DNA from: CAVVEC01 sp963747105 | GTDB lineage: Bacteria; Acidobacteriota; Terriglobia; Terriglobales; Acidobacteriaceae | Direction: 5' to 3' | DNA length: 64,000 nt | NCBI GenBank assembly: GCA_963747105.1 | Contig: CAVVEC010000004.1 | Coordinates: forward strand, 1 to 64,000 | Made by a program: the position numbers and the translations under genes | The notes under the pieces: model-generated | Database searches by the model: none | What the model was told of the DNA's origin: nothing | What the model saw: the letters and a program-made list of their open reading frames with translations, nothing else | In this document: one piece after another, positions 35,334 to 44,983 of the stretch | Position numbering within the stretch: the first letter of the stretch is position 1 | Layout: each line of letters begins with the position of its first letter

Positions 35334-35546
35334 CTACGGCAACAGTCTTATGTGTTCCGAGGCGACCCTAACGCTATCCTTGGTTATGCGGTTTTCTGAG
35401 CCTTGCGGAGCATTACCAAAGGCGAAGCTAATCCGCTGTTCCCTCAGTTCTTCCTCGCTAACGATCTTTGCCCGTGATTCCTGCAATATTCTCACGAGCT
35501 CCGGGTCCGGTTCTATGGGACGCAAGAATTGTTGACGGTCTGCCAT
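35334..35546 (-). CDS. Small protein upstream of fic, possible antitoxin
   Basis: 70 residues: MADRQQFLRPIEPDPELVRI, a helix with EELREQRISFAFGNAPQG, then ENRITKDSVRVASEHIRLLP. Its stop is 14 bases before the fic start on the same strand. Small helical proteins in this position often inhibit Fic enzymes, but the canonical S/TxxxE(G/N) motif is not evident. No family recognised. Confidence 0.65.
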   Translation of the reverse strand: MADRQQFLRPIEPDPELVRILQESRAKIVSEEELREQRISFAFGNAPQGSENRITKDSVRVASEHIRLLP

Positions 35547-35685
35547 AGCTACACCCCCTTGCGGGGTTAATCATACGCCTTTCTTTCGCCTATTGTAGCA
35601 TTTTTTCCACAACACAGTACACACTCGGGGACAACCGTTCATACGAGCGGATCACTTGCCATTTTGGAACACACCAGACTAGCTT

Positions 35686-36147
35686 CTACGCCGCGCTCTT
35701 CAAATATTCCAGCACCTCTTCCGCGTGACCCTCGGCCTTCACATTGTGGAAGACGTGGACGATTTTGCCGTCCGGACCGATCACAAACGTAGTCCGCGCG
35801 ATTCCCATCACTTTCTTGCCATACATATTCTTCTCTTTGATCACGCCAAACGCATCGCAGATCTTTTTGTCAGTATCGGCAAGCAGCGTGTAGGGCAGGT
35901 CGTATTTATCCTGAAATTTCTTCTGCGTCTGCGGCGGATCGGCGGAGATCCCAAGAATCACCGCGCCGGCCTTTTGCAGCTTCTTGTATGCGTCACGGAA
36001 CCCGGACGCCTCAATCGTTCAGCCGGGAGTGTCGGCCTTGGGAAAGAAGAACAACACGACCGTCTTCCCGCGAAAATCCTTGAGCGAAACCGGATTGCCA
36101 TTATGGTCGGGCAAAGTAAACTCCGGGGCTTTATCATTGATGTCCAT
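35686..36147 (-). CDS. bcp: Bcp/PrxQ-type peroxiredoxin with in-frame UGA at the peroxidatic position (likely selenoprotein)
   Basis: 153 residues if UGA is read through. It reduces hydroperoxides in the thioredoxin-linked thiol system. N-terminus MDINDKAPEFTLPDHNGNPV, FFFPKADTPG, then UGA at 36019-36021 (residue 43), then TIEASGFRDAYKKLQKAGAV and SADPPQTQKKFQDKYDLPYT in the same frame to the end. In E. coli Bcp the same site is the peroxidatic Cys45 (TPGC). The usual resolving Cys five residues on is Ser here. The UGA replaces exactly the redox Cys and no other stop breaks the frame, pointing to selenocysteine. ATG at 36147 follows GGGAGGGAGAGACACC. Confidence 0.8.
35990..36009 (-). promoter_or_regulatory. 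Candidate bacterial SECIS hairpin
   Basis: On the mRNA, 17 nt separate the UGA from the loop. Stem GCGUCCGG (36009-36002) pairs with CCG + GACGC (35998-35990) with one bulged U at 35995; apical loop is GUU (36001-35999). A short stem with G in the first loop positions, placed directly after UGA, is what SelB recognises in bacteria. The bulged U is on the 3' arm, whereas in E. coli fdhF it is on the 5' side. Confidence 0.65.
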
Positions 36148-37576
36148 GGGTGTCTCTCCCTCCCGCTCAACGTTATACCTTACCGGCCGCCAATTCGTCA
36201 TCTTGGGCAGTATGGCCTTGACAATGCTCGCGCAGCCTGGGCCGGCGCAAATTGCGCGTGCCGCGAAAGTCAACAAGGGACCGCGCGCCCTGGGTCTGGT
36301 TGAACTGGCGCCGAATGGCAAAGCTCACCTGATTCCCATCGCCATCCTCTACGATGGCAAGTTTTACGATGCCGGCGCGTACAAGGCATCTCCCGTTCCG
36401 ATGGCGCTCGAATCAGAAACCGTCTATGAAGGGATTCGCACCGGCGTTTCCCAGGGACTGTTTACCGTGACGGCCGCGCTGGAACGGAAAGTTGACAACA
36501 CCTGGATTGCCGAGGGTACCTGGTTGCCGGCGGGTTCGATGCCGCCGAAATCGGCGAATAAGCCGGCTGCCTCATCCAAGCCTCGCGGCATGGACGAAGA
36601 CGAAGGTCCACCCAAGCTGAGACGTTCCGGGTCGGAAAAAGCCAAAGCTCCGGAGACCACGCCGTCGCCCAGCGCGCCAGCCCAACCGGCGGCTCCGCAG
36701 ACGGCGCCATCATCTGCGTCCGGGGCTGCATCCAGCACGAGTCCCGCAACCATCGCGCAAGCGGCGGCCACGGCCGCGGTTACGACGGCGTCAGCATCCT
36801 CGCCTGCTCCGTCCGCAGATCAAACAGACGCCGATCAAACAGACAAGGACCGGCCAGTGCTGCGGCGGGGCAAGCCCGCTCCTAAACCGGCGGAATCGCC
36901 CGGCAAGCCGCTGGCGGCGCCGCCAAAGACCGCTGCCCATCCGTCAGCAACTCCGGCTGCCTTTCCGGCAAGCCAGATCCAGCTCATTCCCGCCATTTCC
37001 GACGCAGACGGTCCCGAACCTCGTCCCTATACCTATAGTCTCAAGCCGGAAGAAGAGCAGCAGTTCCGCAGCAAGATGCTGGCGTTGGCGACACAGGAAA
37101 TCCAGGCACGCGCCAAACAGTTGGCGCAGGAAATGATTGGAGCGACCCCGCCGCCGCATACTCCTGCGCCACGGGGAAGGGCAACGAGGGTCAAGCCTCC
37201 ACAGCCCAGCTTTGAGGACGCGCAGCTTCGCGTTTTTGATCTGTCCAACACCAATGAGCCTGAGGCGGTCCTAACCGCCAAGGCGCGCCTGCCGCAACGC
37301 ATCAGTGCGAAGGATGCCCCAGACTTGCAGTACTTCGTTACGCTCGTGGTCCGGGAAGATGTCAACGGTGATTTTCACAAGGCTTTGGTGAACGTAACCG
37401 ACACACAACACCTCGATGTCCTGCCCCGGTTTGAGCTGATCGACGCAGTGGATGCCGACGGAGATGGCCGTGGTGAACTGCTCTTCCGCCAGGTTTCCGA
37501 CGCGGGCACAGCGTTCGTGGTCTATCGTGTGATCGGAAACCAGTTGTGGCCGCTGTTTCAGGGCACGCCGGAATAA
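36146..37576 (+). CDS. Exported Pro/Ala-rich protein of unknown function
   Basis: About 476 residues from ATG 36146; the ATG start is almost back-to-back with the bcp start, so ATG 36215 (MALTMLAQPGPAQIA) is possible. The N-terminus has a weak signal sequence and LGLVELAPNGKAHLIPIAIL; residues ~150-300 are a low-complexity Pro/Ala/Ser/Lys linker; the C-terminal third is folded (VLTAKARLPQRISAKDAPDL, YFVTLVVREDVNGDFHK, VDADGDGRGELLFRQ), with a calcium-like DADGDG loop. No family recognised; exported and acid-site-bearing by inference. Confidence 0.7.
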   Translation: MGVSPSRSTLYLTGRQFVILGSMALTMLAQPGPAQIARAAKVNKGPRALGLVELAPNGKAHLIPIAILYDGKFYDAGAYKASPVPMALESETVYEGIRTGVSQGLFTVTAALERKVDNTWIAEGTWLPAGSMPPKSANKPAASSKPRGMDEDEGPPKLRRSGSEKAKAPETTPSPSAPAQPAAPQTAPSSASGAASSTSPATIAQAAATAAVTTASASSPAPSADQTDADQTDKDRPVLRRGKPAPKPAESPGKPLAAPPKTAAHPSATPAAFPASQIQLIPAISDADGPEPRPYTYSLKPEEEQQFRSKMLALATQEIQARAKQLAQEMIGATPPPHTPAPRGRATRVKPPQPSFEDAQLRVFDLSNTNEPEAVLTAKARLPQRISAKDAPDLQYFVTLVVREDVNGDFHKALVNVTDTQHLDVLPRFELIDAVDADGDGRGELLFRQVSDAGTAFVVYRVIGNQLWPLFQGTPE

Positions 37577-37624
37577 CGAAGCCAGCCGCTGATTCTCACA
37601 GGTTCGTATGGAGCATACCCACAG

Positions 37625-37662
37625 AGAGCGGAAGCCCCTCCCGAGAGGAAGGGGCTCTCGGT
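37625..37662. terminator. Hairpin between convergent genes
   Basis: AGCCCCT (37633-37639) pairs with AGGGGCT (37650-37656), and the flanking GAGAGC/GCTCTC adds an alternative helix. A short T-run (TTT) follows on the plus strand. It probably ends both the upstream exported protein gene and, less surely, the TPR gene opposite. Confidence 0.5.
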
Positions 37663-37676
37663 TTGAGGAGGAAAAA

Positions 37677-38495
37677 CTACTTGCCGCCCGATGAATCCAT
37701 GGTGATGCCCTGGGCGCCAGGCTGTTTCTCGGCCTTGGCCTTTTTCGTGGCCATGGTCTTATCCACCCAGTCGTCGGCCGTCTTCAGGTCGGCGGCGCGG
37801 GCCGCGGGATCCTCGCATTCCACGTCCGCTCGCTCGCGGTACATCAGGTTCATGTAGGCCATGGCATCGTCGTAATCAGGCCGCAACTGGAGTGCCTTAT
37901 TGAGGGCGTCAATGCCATCCTGGATGTTGGCCGAATTCTTCTCTTTGAGCAGCGCGCATACTTTCTTGTCCTTCAACGGCTCATCCGGCTTGAGTCCCAG
38001 CTTGGCGCGTTCCTCCATCCGGGGTTGATAAGTCTGGGTCCAGTCGATGACGCCGACCGAGTAATAGGGCTCGGGATCATTGGGATCAATCTCCAGCGCT
38101 TTGCGATAGTAGGTCTTGGCGTCGTCGAATTTCTTCATCTGCAGATAGATGTAGGCAATTCCCTTGACGCTGTTGATGTTCTTGGGATCACGCTCCAATA
38201 CTGCTTTGTATTGATCAATCGCCTGCTGCCCCAGGCGGGCGTTGTCTTCTGCTTCGACCCCCGGAATGTACTGCTGCGCATAGGCGGTGGCCAGGTAGAG
38301 ACGTGCATTCAGCAAACTGGGATCCAGTGTCACCGCCTGCTGGAAATGGTTAATCGCCTCTTCATACCGGGCGTTCTTATAGGAGGCCACGCCCTTGTTC
38401 AGATGGTCGCGCGCCTTCAACTTGTCGCAAGCGGCGGAAGAAAGCAGCACGCAACCGATTGCCATGAGCGCCAGCACCCGCATGTTTTTTTTCAT
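37677..38495 (-). CDS. TPR-repeat lipoprotein
   Basis: 272 residues; lipobox in LLSSAAC (lipidated Cys23) after a signal sequence. Four to five tetratricopeptide repeats follow, e.g. GVASYKNARYEEAINHFQQA, LDPSLLNARLYLATAYAQQY, YIYLQMKKFDDAKTYYRKAL and NKALQLRPDYDDAMAYMNLM. It should act as a scaffold in the envelope. It is the last gene of the tonB-exb cluster, 162 bases after the second exbD, so it may support an energy-coupled complex. Confidence 0.85.
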   Translation of the reverse strand: MKKNMRVLALMAIGCVLLSSAACDKLKARDHLNKGVASYKNARYEEAINHFQQAVTLDPSLLNARLYLATAYAQQYIPGVEAEDNARLGQQAIDQYKAVLERDPKNINSVKGIAYIYLQMKKFDDAKTYYRKALEIDPNDPEPYYSVGVIDWTQTYQPRMEERAKLGLKPDEPLKDKKVCALLKEKNSANIQDGIDALNKALQLRPDYDDAMAYMNLMYRERADVECEDPAARAADLKTADDWVDKTMATKKAKAEKQPGAQGITMDSSGGK

Positions 38496-38657
38496 TGCCT
38501 TATAAGTCTCCCTAGCCGGGAATCCCGGAGCGCCAGAAACACGATGTCAACTGCGACACGTCCACCGGCTTTCGCGCAGCACGGCCCGCGCCCAACGATG
38601 CAGTGACGCCAGCTATGCGCCTCCCGGTGTAGTGAATGAAATCCTTCGCCAGCGTCT

Positions 38658-39098
38658 CTAGCCGCCCGCCTCGATCTTGGCCGTGATCAGACCCACCTTG
38701 TCTACGCCCGCAGCATGGGCGATGTCAATGACGTTGGCCACATCCGCAAACGGAACGTTGTCGTCGCCCTTGACGAACATCACTTTCTCGGCTCGAGTCT
38801 TGAAAATATCGGTCAGGCGTCCCTGCAAACCCTCCCAGGTAGTATCTTCCTGGTTGATTTTCAGTCCCGGCTCCTGGCCCGGCCCGCGGTCGATCAACTG
38901 CACCACGATGGTGCGGTCGGGGGTGTTGTTCTTGGGCGCGTTCGGCGGTGGCGGCTGAGGCACCAGCGCCTCCAGTCCTTTGGGGGTCAACGGCGTGATG
39001 ACCATGAAGATGATCAGCAGCACCAGCAGGACATCAATAAGCGGCGTGACGTTGATATTTGCGCTCTGGCCTCCGCCAGAGCTCACTCCCATTCCCAT
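38658..39098 (-). CDS. exbD: ExbD/TolR family protein (second copy)
   Basis: 146 residues. One N-terminal membrane helix (LLVLLIIFMVITPLTPKG) preceded by NINVTPLIDVLL, the conserved Asp of the proton-coupled ExbD/TolR channel; then a periplasmic domain with ADVANVIDIAHAAGVDKVGL. Starts 12 bases after the first exbD stop. Two exbD genes in tandem may form hetero-complexes with the ExbB/TolQ protein upstream. Confidence 0.88.
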   Translation of the reverse strand: MGMGVSSGGGQSANINVTPLIDVLLVLLIIFMVITPLTPKGLEALVPQPPPPNAPKNNTPDRTIVVQLIDRGPGQEPGLKINQEDTTWEGLQGRLTDIFKTRAEKVMFVKGDDNVPFADVANVIDIAHAAGVDKVGLITAKIEAGG

Positions 39099-39110
39099 AA
39101 GATCTCTCCT

Positions 39111-39569
<459 letters not shown>

Positions 39570-39709
39570 ACCTTGCTCTCCTGCCCGCCAGATTTCATGC
39601 CGCCGGTCCGGCGAACCAGCGCTCTCCTCAGGGTTCAAGACCCGGCGCCGAGCAAATCCTCCGGCGCCAGGCCAGCAACTCAGGGTCGAAGCCAATCCCG
39701 CGCAAAGCG

Positions 39710-40465
39710 CTAGGACCGGCGCATCCCCCGCCGCTTGAGGAAGTAATCAATCAGTTCGCTTGACGAGTTGTCCATCTCCACGTCGAAAGCTTCCACCCGC
39801 CCGGTCAGATAGTTGAACATCATCACGGCCGGGATGGCGACGAAGAGACCGATGGCAGTGGTCACCAGCGCTTCCGCGATACCGCCCGCGACCGCGCCCA
39901 GACCGGTAGCCTTCTGCTCCGAAATTCCTTTGAAGGCGTTCAGAATGCCCATCACCGTGCCAAACAGGCCGACGAACGGGGCCGTGGATCCGATGGTGGC
40001 CAAGCCGCCCAGTCCGCGTTTCAATTCGGCATGAACGATGGCTTCGGTGCGCTCCAGGGCACGCTTGGAGGCCTCGATGGTTTCACCCGGAATCTCGCCG
40101 CTCTCCTGGTGGGCGCGAAATTCCATCAGACCGGCGGTAACGACCTTGGCCAGATGGCTTTTCTTGTTGCGTTCCGCTACCTTGATGGCCTCGTCAATCT
40201 TGCCATCGCGCAAGGCACCGGCCACGGCGGGAGCAAATGCCCGCGACTGCTTTCTGGCCGCGCTGAACGCCATCCAGCGGTCAATCATGACGCCGATTGA
40301 CCAGCCGGACATGATGAACAGAATGATGACCACGCCTCTCGCCGTGGCTCCCATCTGGTGCCACAGTGAAATCGGGTCCCAACCGATGGGCTGCTCCTGG
40401 AACAACCAGGCTGCCATGGTGGACATGTTGCTCAGGCTATGGGCTGCTAAATTGGCTAGGAACAT
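39710..40465 (-). CDS. exbB: MotA/TolQ/ExbB proton channel protein
   Basis: 251 residues with three membrane helices: GVVIILFIMSGWSIGVMIDR, LGGLATIGSTAPFVGLFGTV and AEALVTTAIGLFVAIPAVMM. The GSTAPFVGLFGTVMGI stretch is the family hallmark. Together with two ExbD genes and TonB it forms the inner-membrane energy-transduction complex. ATG 40465 or the one 14 codons later are both possible. Confidence 0.9.
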   Translation of the reverse strand: MFLANLAAHSLSNMSTMAAWLFQEQPIGWDPISLWHQMGATARGVVIILFIMSGWSIGVMIDRWMAFSAARKQSRAFAPAVAGALRDGKIDEAIKVAERNKKSHLAKVVTAGLMEFRAHQESGEIPGETIEASKRALERTEAIVHAELKRGLGGLATIGSTAPFVGLFGTVMGILNAFKGISEQKATGLGAVAGGIAEALVTTAIGLFVAIPAVMMFNYLTGRVEAFDVEMDNSSSELIDYFLKRRGMRRS

Positions 40466-40662
40466 GAGTTGCTTTTTCCTCCTGGGAACTTGTTAAATCG
40501 CCTAATCGCTTCTACTGGGCTTGCGTGATGGCCTGTCCGGATCAAAGCCGAGAGCACTCTTCGATACTTCCGAACACCCCGCTCCCGAGTCGCAAAAGGT
40601 AGGATTGGGGGAAGGCAATTGTCCTCGTGCTCCACTCACAACACCGCGTACTGTCCGTGGTT

Positions 40663-41403
40663 CTAGCCTCCGGACAGAGTAAAATTGACCGTAATTTGAG
40701 TTTCCACTTCCACCGGATCGCCATTCAGAATGTATGGCTTGTACCGCCACTGCTTTACGGCTTCAATGGCCGCCGGCGCGAGCATGGGGTGACCGCTGAT
40801 CAACCGCAGGTTCTCGATCGTCCCATCCTTGCTGATTTCAGCCTGCAAGAGCACACTTCCTTGGATGCGCGCTTGCCGGGCCAGGGGTGGATAGTTTGGC
40901 TGCACTCGACGGATCAGTAACCCCTGGGTTACGCCTTGGGATACGCGTACGCGCTGCGGGGTGGCCACCTTGGGCACGGCCACCGGAGTCGAGCTGATAA
41001 TGCCGCCGATCACGCCGCCCATCTGTCCGCCCGGAATGCCACCGGGCACGCCACCGACGACGCCACCGGACGCCATCACCGGGGGGGGCTCATCTTCCTT
41101 GATCATCTGTACTTTCTCAGGAATCTTAGTGGGCGTGCGCAACTGCCCATTGACTATATCGGTCTGCACCGTGCTTCACGATCTTGACCGGGGCTGCCGC
41201 CGGAGGCGGGGGCGGGGGCGGGGGCGGCGGCGGAGCCACTAGGAACGTCATCAACTGTGTCTTAGGAGGGCTTCGGTAAACAGCAGCGGAACCAAGACCA
41301 AGACTCCCACCAAGACAATCTGAAAAAGAAACGAGATGCCGGTGGTCAAGCCCCGCTTGCTCTTCAGCCTTCCACCCGATTCGATTAGGCTGTCTTCAAA
41401 CAT
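40663..41403 (-). CDS. tonB: TonB energy-transducer protein, two frameshifts
   Basis: N-terminus (ATG 41403, MFEDSLIESGGRLKSKRGLT) has one transmembrane helix around GISFLFQIVLVGVLVLVPLL. Near 41265 a shift leads to TQLMTFLVAPPPPPPP, the periplasm-spanning proline arm; near 41172 another leads to VQTDIVNGQLRTPTKIPEKV. The TonB C-terminal domain follows intact: RVQPNYPPLARQARIQGSVL, KWRYKPYILNGDPVEVETQI-type ending. First gene of the exb cluster after secF. Confidence 0.85.
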
Positions 41404-41567
41404 GAGGTTTCTCCTACACGGACCCTAACTGCTCTTAGACACCGACTGCCTCCGCTTTGCTCCCAAGACCCGCTTGCTTCCGACGGCCAACTTGAAAGCC
41501 GCATGATACTACCTCAAATCCCTAACATCACAAACTTACCCGCTCAGCCCCAAGCTGGCGGCGGGTC

Positions 41568-42784
41568 TCAGACCTTGACTTTCGCCCTCTTCCCGCGGCG
41601 GTTGGCCTCCTTGGCGCCACGTGCGCCATCACCGGCTTTCCCCGATTCGATTCGCCAATCCTGATAGGCCACCAGGATCGGCGCCGCAATCGCAATGGAC
41701 GAATAGGTCCCGATCAGAATGCCGATCACCAGTGCGAAGGAGAAGCCATGCAACACCTCGCCTCCGAACAGGTACAGGGCCAGCACCGTCAGGAACGTCA
41801 ATCCTGCGGTCAGGATGGTCCGGCTCAGCGTCTGATTGATGCTGCGGTTGACGATGTCCGACAGCTTCTCCCGCCGCATCAGCTTCAGATTCTCCCGAAT
41901 CCGGTCGAACACCACGATGGTGTCGTTATTGGAATACCCGATCAGGGTCAGAGATCGCCGCAATCACGGTCAACGAAATCTGTTTATTGGTCAGCGAAAA
42001 GGCTCCCACGGTAATCAGAGTGTCGTGGAAGACCGTGATCACAGCCGCAACGCCGTAGATCCACTCGAAACGGAATGCCAGATAAACCAGCATTCCCAGC
42101 AGCGAATAAAGCACGGCCAGCTTCGCCTGGCGTTTGCAACTGGTGCTCCCACCTGGGGCCCGACGATCTCCACATTTCGTACGCCAAAGTCAGAAAGATA
42201 AAATCCATCCGATAAAGAAGCGACGACCGCGGGGTCGACCGCCCCCTTCAGATCATCCAGCGAGCTCAGCACGCCGCCCTTGACCTTGTCGCGATAGTCG
42301 ACGATGGCCTGCGCCATGGCGCCATAGCGCTGGTCAGCGTCCGTGCCCGCGTGCAGCGGGTCCTTTTCCATCAAGATAATTGGTCAAGGTCAGAACGCTG
42401 GCGTTGTTCAGGTCCTCTTTGCCCGCGGGAGCATTGGTCTCGAGCGCGTTGATGATCTGGGCTTGCCCCGATCCAGCGCCTGCTCACTGGTCTCCTGCTC
42501 GGCAAGATCAATCAGCACCTCGTTGTTGGCGATCTGGCCATAACGCTGAATGCGCGCATTGTGCAGTCCGGCGCGATCCATCGCGGCGCGGATGGCGTTG
42601 TCGTCCGGCGTCTGGGCAGAACTTCACATAGACCAGTGTGCCACCCCGGAAATCTACGCCCAGCGGAATGCCGTGCCAGAACAGCATGGAAAGCACGCCC
42701 GCCACGCTGAAGAACAACGAAAAGGCGAGGAAGTACCACTTCTTGCCCAGAAAATCTATGTTTGGTATTACGAAAAAATTCCAC
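41568..42784 (-). CDS. secF: Protein translocase subunit SecF, at least five frameshifts
   Basis: GTG at 42784 reads VEFFRNT; across frames one recovers FLAFSLFFSVAGVLSMLFWH, GIPLGVDFRGGTLVYVKF, NASVLTLTNYLMEKDPL-type text, VRNVEIVGPQVG, YLAFRFEWIYGVAAVITVFH, LTLIGYSNNDTIVVFDRIRE and SRTILTAGLTFLTVLALYLF, which is a complete SecF with its D1 family motif and six helices. SecDF pulls preproteins across the membrane using proton motive force. Breaks lie near 42750, 42630, 42480, 42370-42400, 42140 and 41940. C-terminus Arg/Lys-rich. Essential gene, so breaks are read as assembly errors. Confidence 0.85.
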
Positions 42785-42790
42785 GCTGCT

Positions 42791-44460
42791 TCAACCCCTT
42801 CTTGTTAGGTTCCGCCACGCCGGCACGCATGCATCAATGCTCAACGCCTCGCCACGCTGCTTGCGGGTCAGAATCCAGTCAAAGATCACGCGCGAAACGA
42901 ACACAGCCGTAAACAGGTTGGCGAATAGACCAAAGCTCAGCGTAACCGCGAATCCCCGCACCGGACCGGTTCCAAAGATAAACAGAATCACCGCCGAAAC
43001 GATGGTGGTCACGTGGGTGTCCACAATGGTGATCCAGGCATGGCCGAAGCCCTGTTCGACCGCCGAAGGCGGCGTTTTCCCATTGCGTAGCTCTTCGCGG
43101 ATGCGCTCGAAAATCAGCACATTCGAATCCACGCCCATACCGACTGTCAAGATCACTCCCGCAATTCCCGGCAGCGTTAGCGTAGCCCCGCTGAAGCCGA
43201 GGAACCCGAGCAGGATGACCAGATTCAGAATCAGCGCCAAGTCCGCGTTGATCCCCGCCGCCCGGTAGTAGATCAGCATGAAGACCAGCACTGCCAACAT
43301 GCCGATCACGGCCGCCCGCACACCAGCGCGAATCGAATCGGTGCCCAGCGATGGACCAACGGTGCGCTCTTCCAGGTACTTGATGCCGGCAGGCAAAGCG
43401 CCCGAGCGCAGAATCATGGCCAAGTCCTTGGCCGCCTGTTCGGTGAAACCGCGCCATTGATGACGCCCGTGTCGTGAATCTGCTCCTTGATGACGGCGAC
43501 TTCCTGGACCTTGTTGTCCAGCACCACGGCCAGGTTATCGCCCACATGAGCGCCGGTGAAGCTGGCGAACCGCCGGCCGCCCTCGTTCGGTGAGAACGAA
43601 CTGCACCGCAGGATTGTCCGTTTTCATCCCGGCGAGGGCTCCGCGGCAGCGCAGGTCGCGTGCCGGTGACTGCCGATGCGCGCGAAATCAGATACCAGGT
43701 CTGCCCACTCTTCGGCTGCGGTCGCCGCCAATGCTGCGGCCCGGCATCAACGACCGCATCCGGTGGCAGGACACCGCCATGCTCCTGCAGCGCTTGCTGC
43801 TCACTGGAATAGGGACCGCCCAGCGACTGCCGGATCTCCAGCATGGCGGTGGACTGCATGATTTCTTTGACGCGCGCCGGATCGTCCACGCCGGGCAATT
43901 GCACCAGAATCTGATACTGCCCCAGCCCGTGCTCCTGAATCGTCGGCTCGGTCACGCCCAGCTGATCAATGCGGTTGCGGATGGTCTCAATCGCTTGTGT
44001 CACGGCGCGGTTTTTCAGGTCGGCGAGAGCCTGCGGCTTCATGGAAACCGTCCAGGTGTTCTCCGCGCCGGAGCTCAGGTCATACTCGGGCAGGCGGTCG
44101 CTCACCAGCGAACGCAGATCGGAAGTCTGCCTCCGGCGCCACGCCTTTCAGCACGATCTTGTCGGGATGATTGACCGGATCCGGCTTGCTGATGTCGGCG
44201 TAATTGATCTTGTGGGAGCGAAGATCCGCTTTCAGCCGCTCGATGGCATGATCCGAATCGACATTGACCGCGTCATTCACCTGCACCTGCAGAATCAGGT
44301 GCGTGCCACCCTTGAGGTCCAGCCCCAGATGAATGCGGTTCTGCATGGACGCCAGCAGCCCGCTGCCGGACCAGCCGTCCGGCATACCAACGATGCCGAA
44401 CAGGAAAAACAGCAGGGTCCCGATAATGACTAGAAGCTTCCAACCCAGATTCTTGTTCAT
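42791..44460 (-). CDS. secD: Protein translocase subunit SecD, at least four frameshifts
   Basis: ATG 44460 overlaps the yajC stop (ATGA). Segments: MNKNLGWKLLVIIGTLLFFL (first helix), NRIHLGLDLKGGTHLILQVQ (D1 motif), then after a shift near 44115 SDRLPEYDLSS and GVTEPTIQEHGLGQYQILVQ, LPGVDDPARVKEIMQSTAML; after breaks near 43660, 43600 and 43440, LPAGIKYLEERTVGPSLGTD, GFSGATLTLPGIAGVILTVG, MGVDSNVLIFERIREELRNG and a closing SRVIFDWILTRKQRG. All SecD blocks are present. secF starts 7 bases after the stop. Confidence 0.87.
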
Positions 44461-44795
44461 GTCTTGACTATTATTCCACTAATGACTTGGATGCACGCAG
44501 TCCTCGGCGCTATTTCGCCGCCTTGCTTGCTTCCTCCGTCTGTCGTTACCGAGGATACCGAACCCCGGCTCACTTCAATCCGCAAATTGTCCGGCGGCAC
44601 GCGCAGATGGACGTAATCATCCTTTAGCGCAACGATAGTGCCGCGCAATCCTCCGGTTGTCACGACTTTGTCGCCGGTTTTCAGCTCGCTGAGCATCTGC
44701 TGCCACTTCTTCTGCCGCCGCTGCTGCGGCATGATCAGCAGAAAATAGAAGATGGCAAAAATGAAGATCAGCGGCGCGAAGCCCAGCCACCCCAT
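44457..44795 (-). CDS. yajC: Preprotein translocase accessory protein YajC
   Basis: 112 residues. Single membrane helix GFAPLIFIFAIFYFLLIMPQ followed by QRRQKKWQQMLSELKTGDKV and TTGGLRGTIVALKDDYVHLR, the YajC signature. The expected N-terminus (MSVQHILAMQMQR, ATG 44838) lies in another frame, so one base may be off near 44800. Sits between tgt and secD as in E. coli. Confidence 0.9.
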   Translation of the reverse strand: MGWLGFAPLIFIFAIFYFLLIMPQQRRQKKWQQMLSELKTGDKVVTTGGLRGTIVALKDDYVHLRVPPDNLRIEVSRGSVSSVTTDGGSKQGGEIAPRTACIQVISGIIVKT

Positions 44796-44983
44796 GGACC
44801 CGCTGCATTTGCATCGCCAGTATGTGCTGAACGCTCATGAAAACTGGAAATCCGTTTCTGCCAGATGATTCCGAACCACGCCCTGCTGGCGCACTGGCCC
44901 CTTCCACAAGTTTGCCGCTGGAGTTCTCGCGCTATTTAGGCCGGAGATTCCTTCAGCTTCGGACGCAAGCAGGGGGTGCCGAG

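Noticed and set aside
36019..36021. UGA in bcp as simple nonsense mutation/pseudogene
   Set aside because: Downstream coding is intact and well conserved in style, the UGA is exactly at the redox Cys, and a hairpin follows; kept as the main alternative to test.
42791..44460. Programmed ribosomal frameshifting in secD
   Set aside because: Several shifts in both directions without slippery sequence; secF, tgt, obgE and others show the same, so sequence error is simpler.
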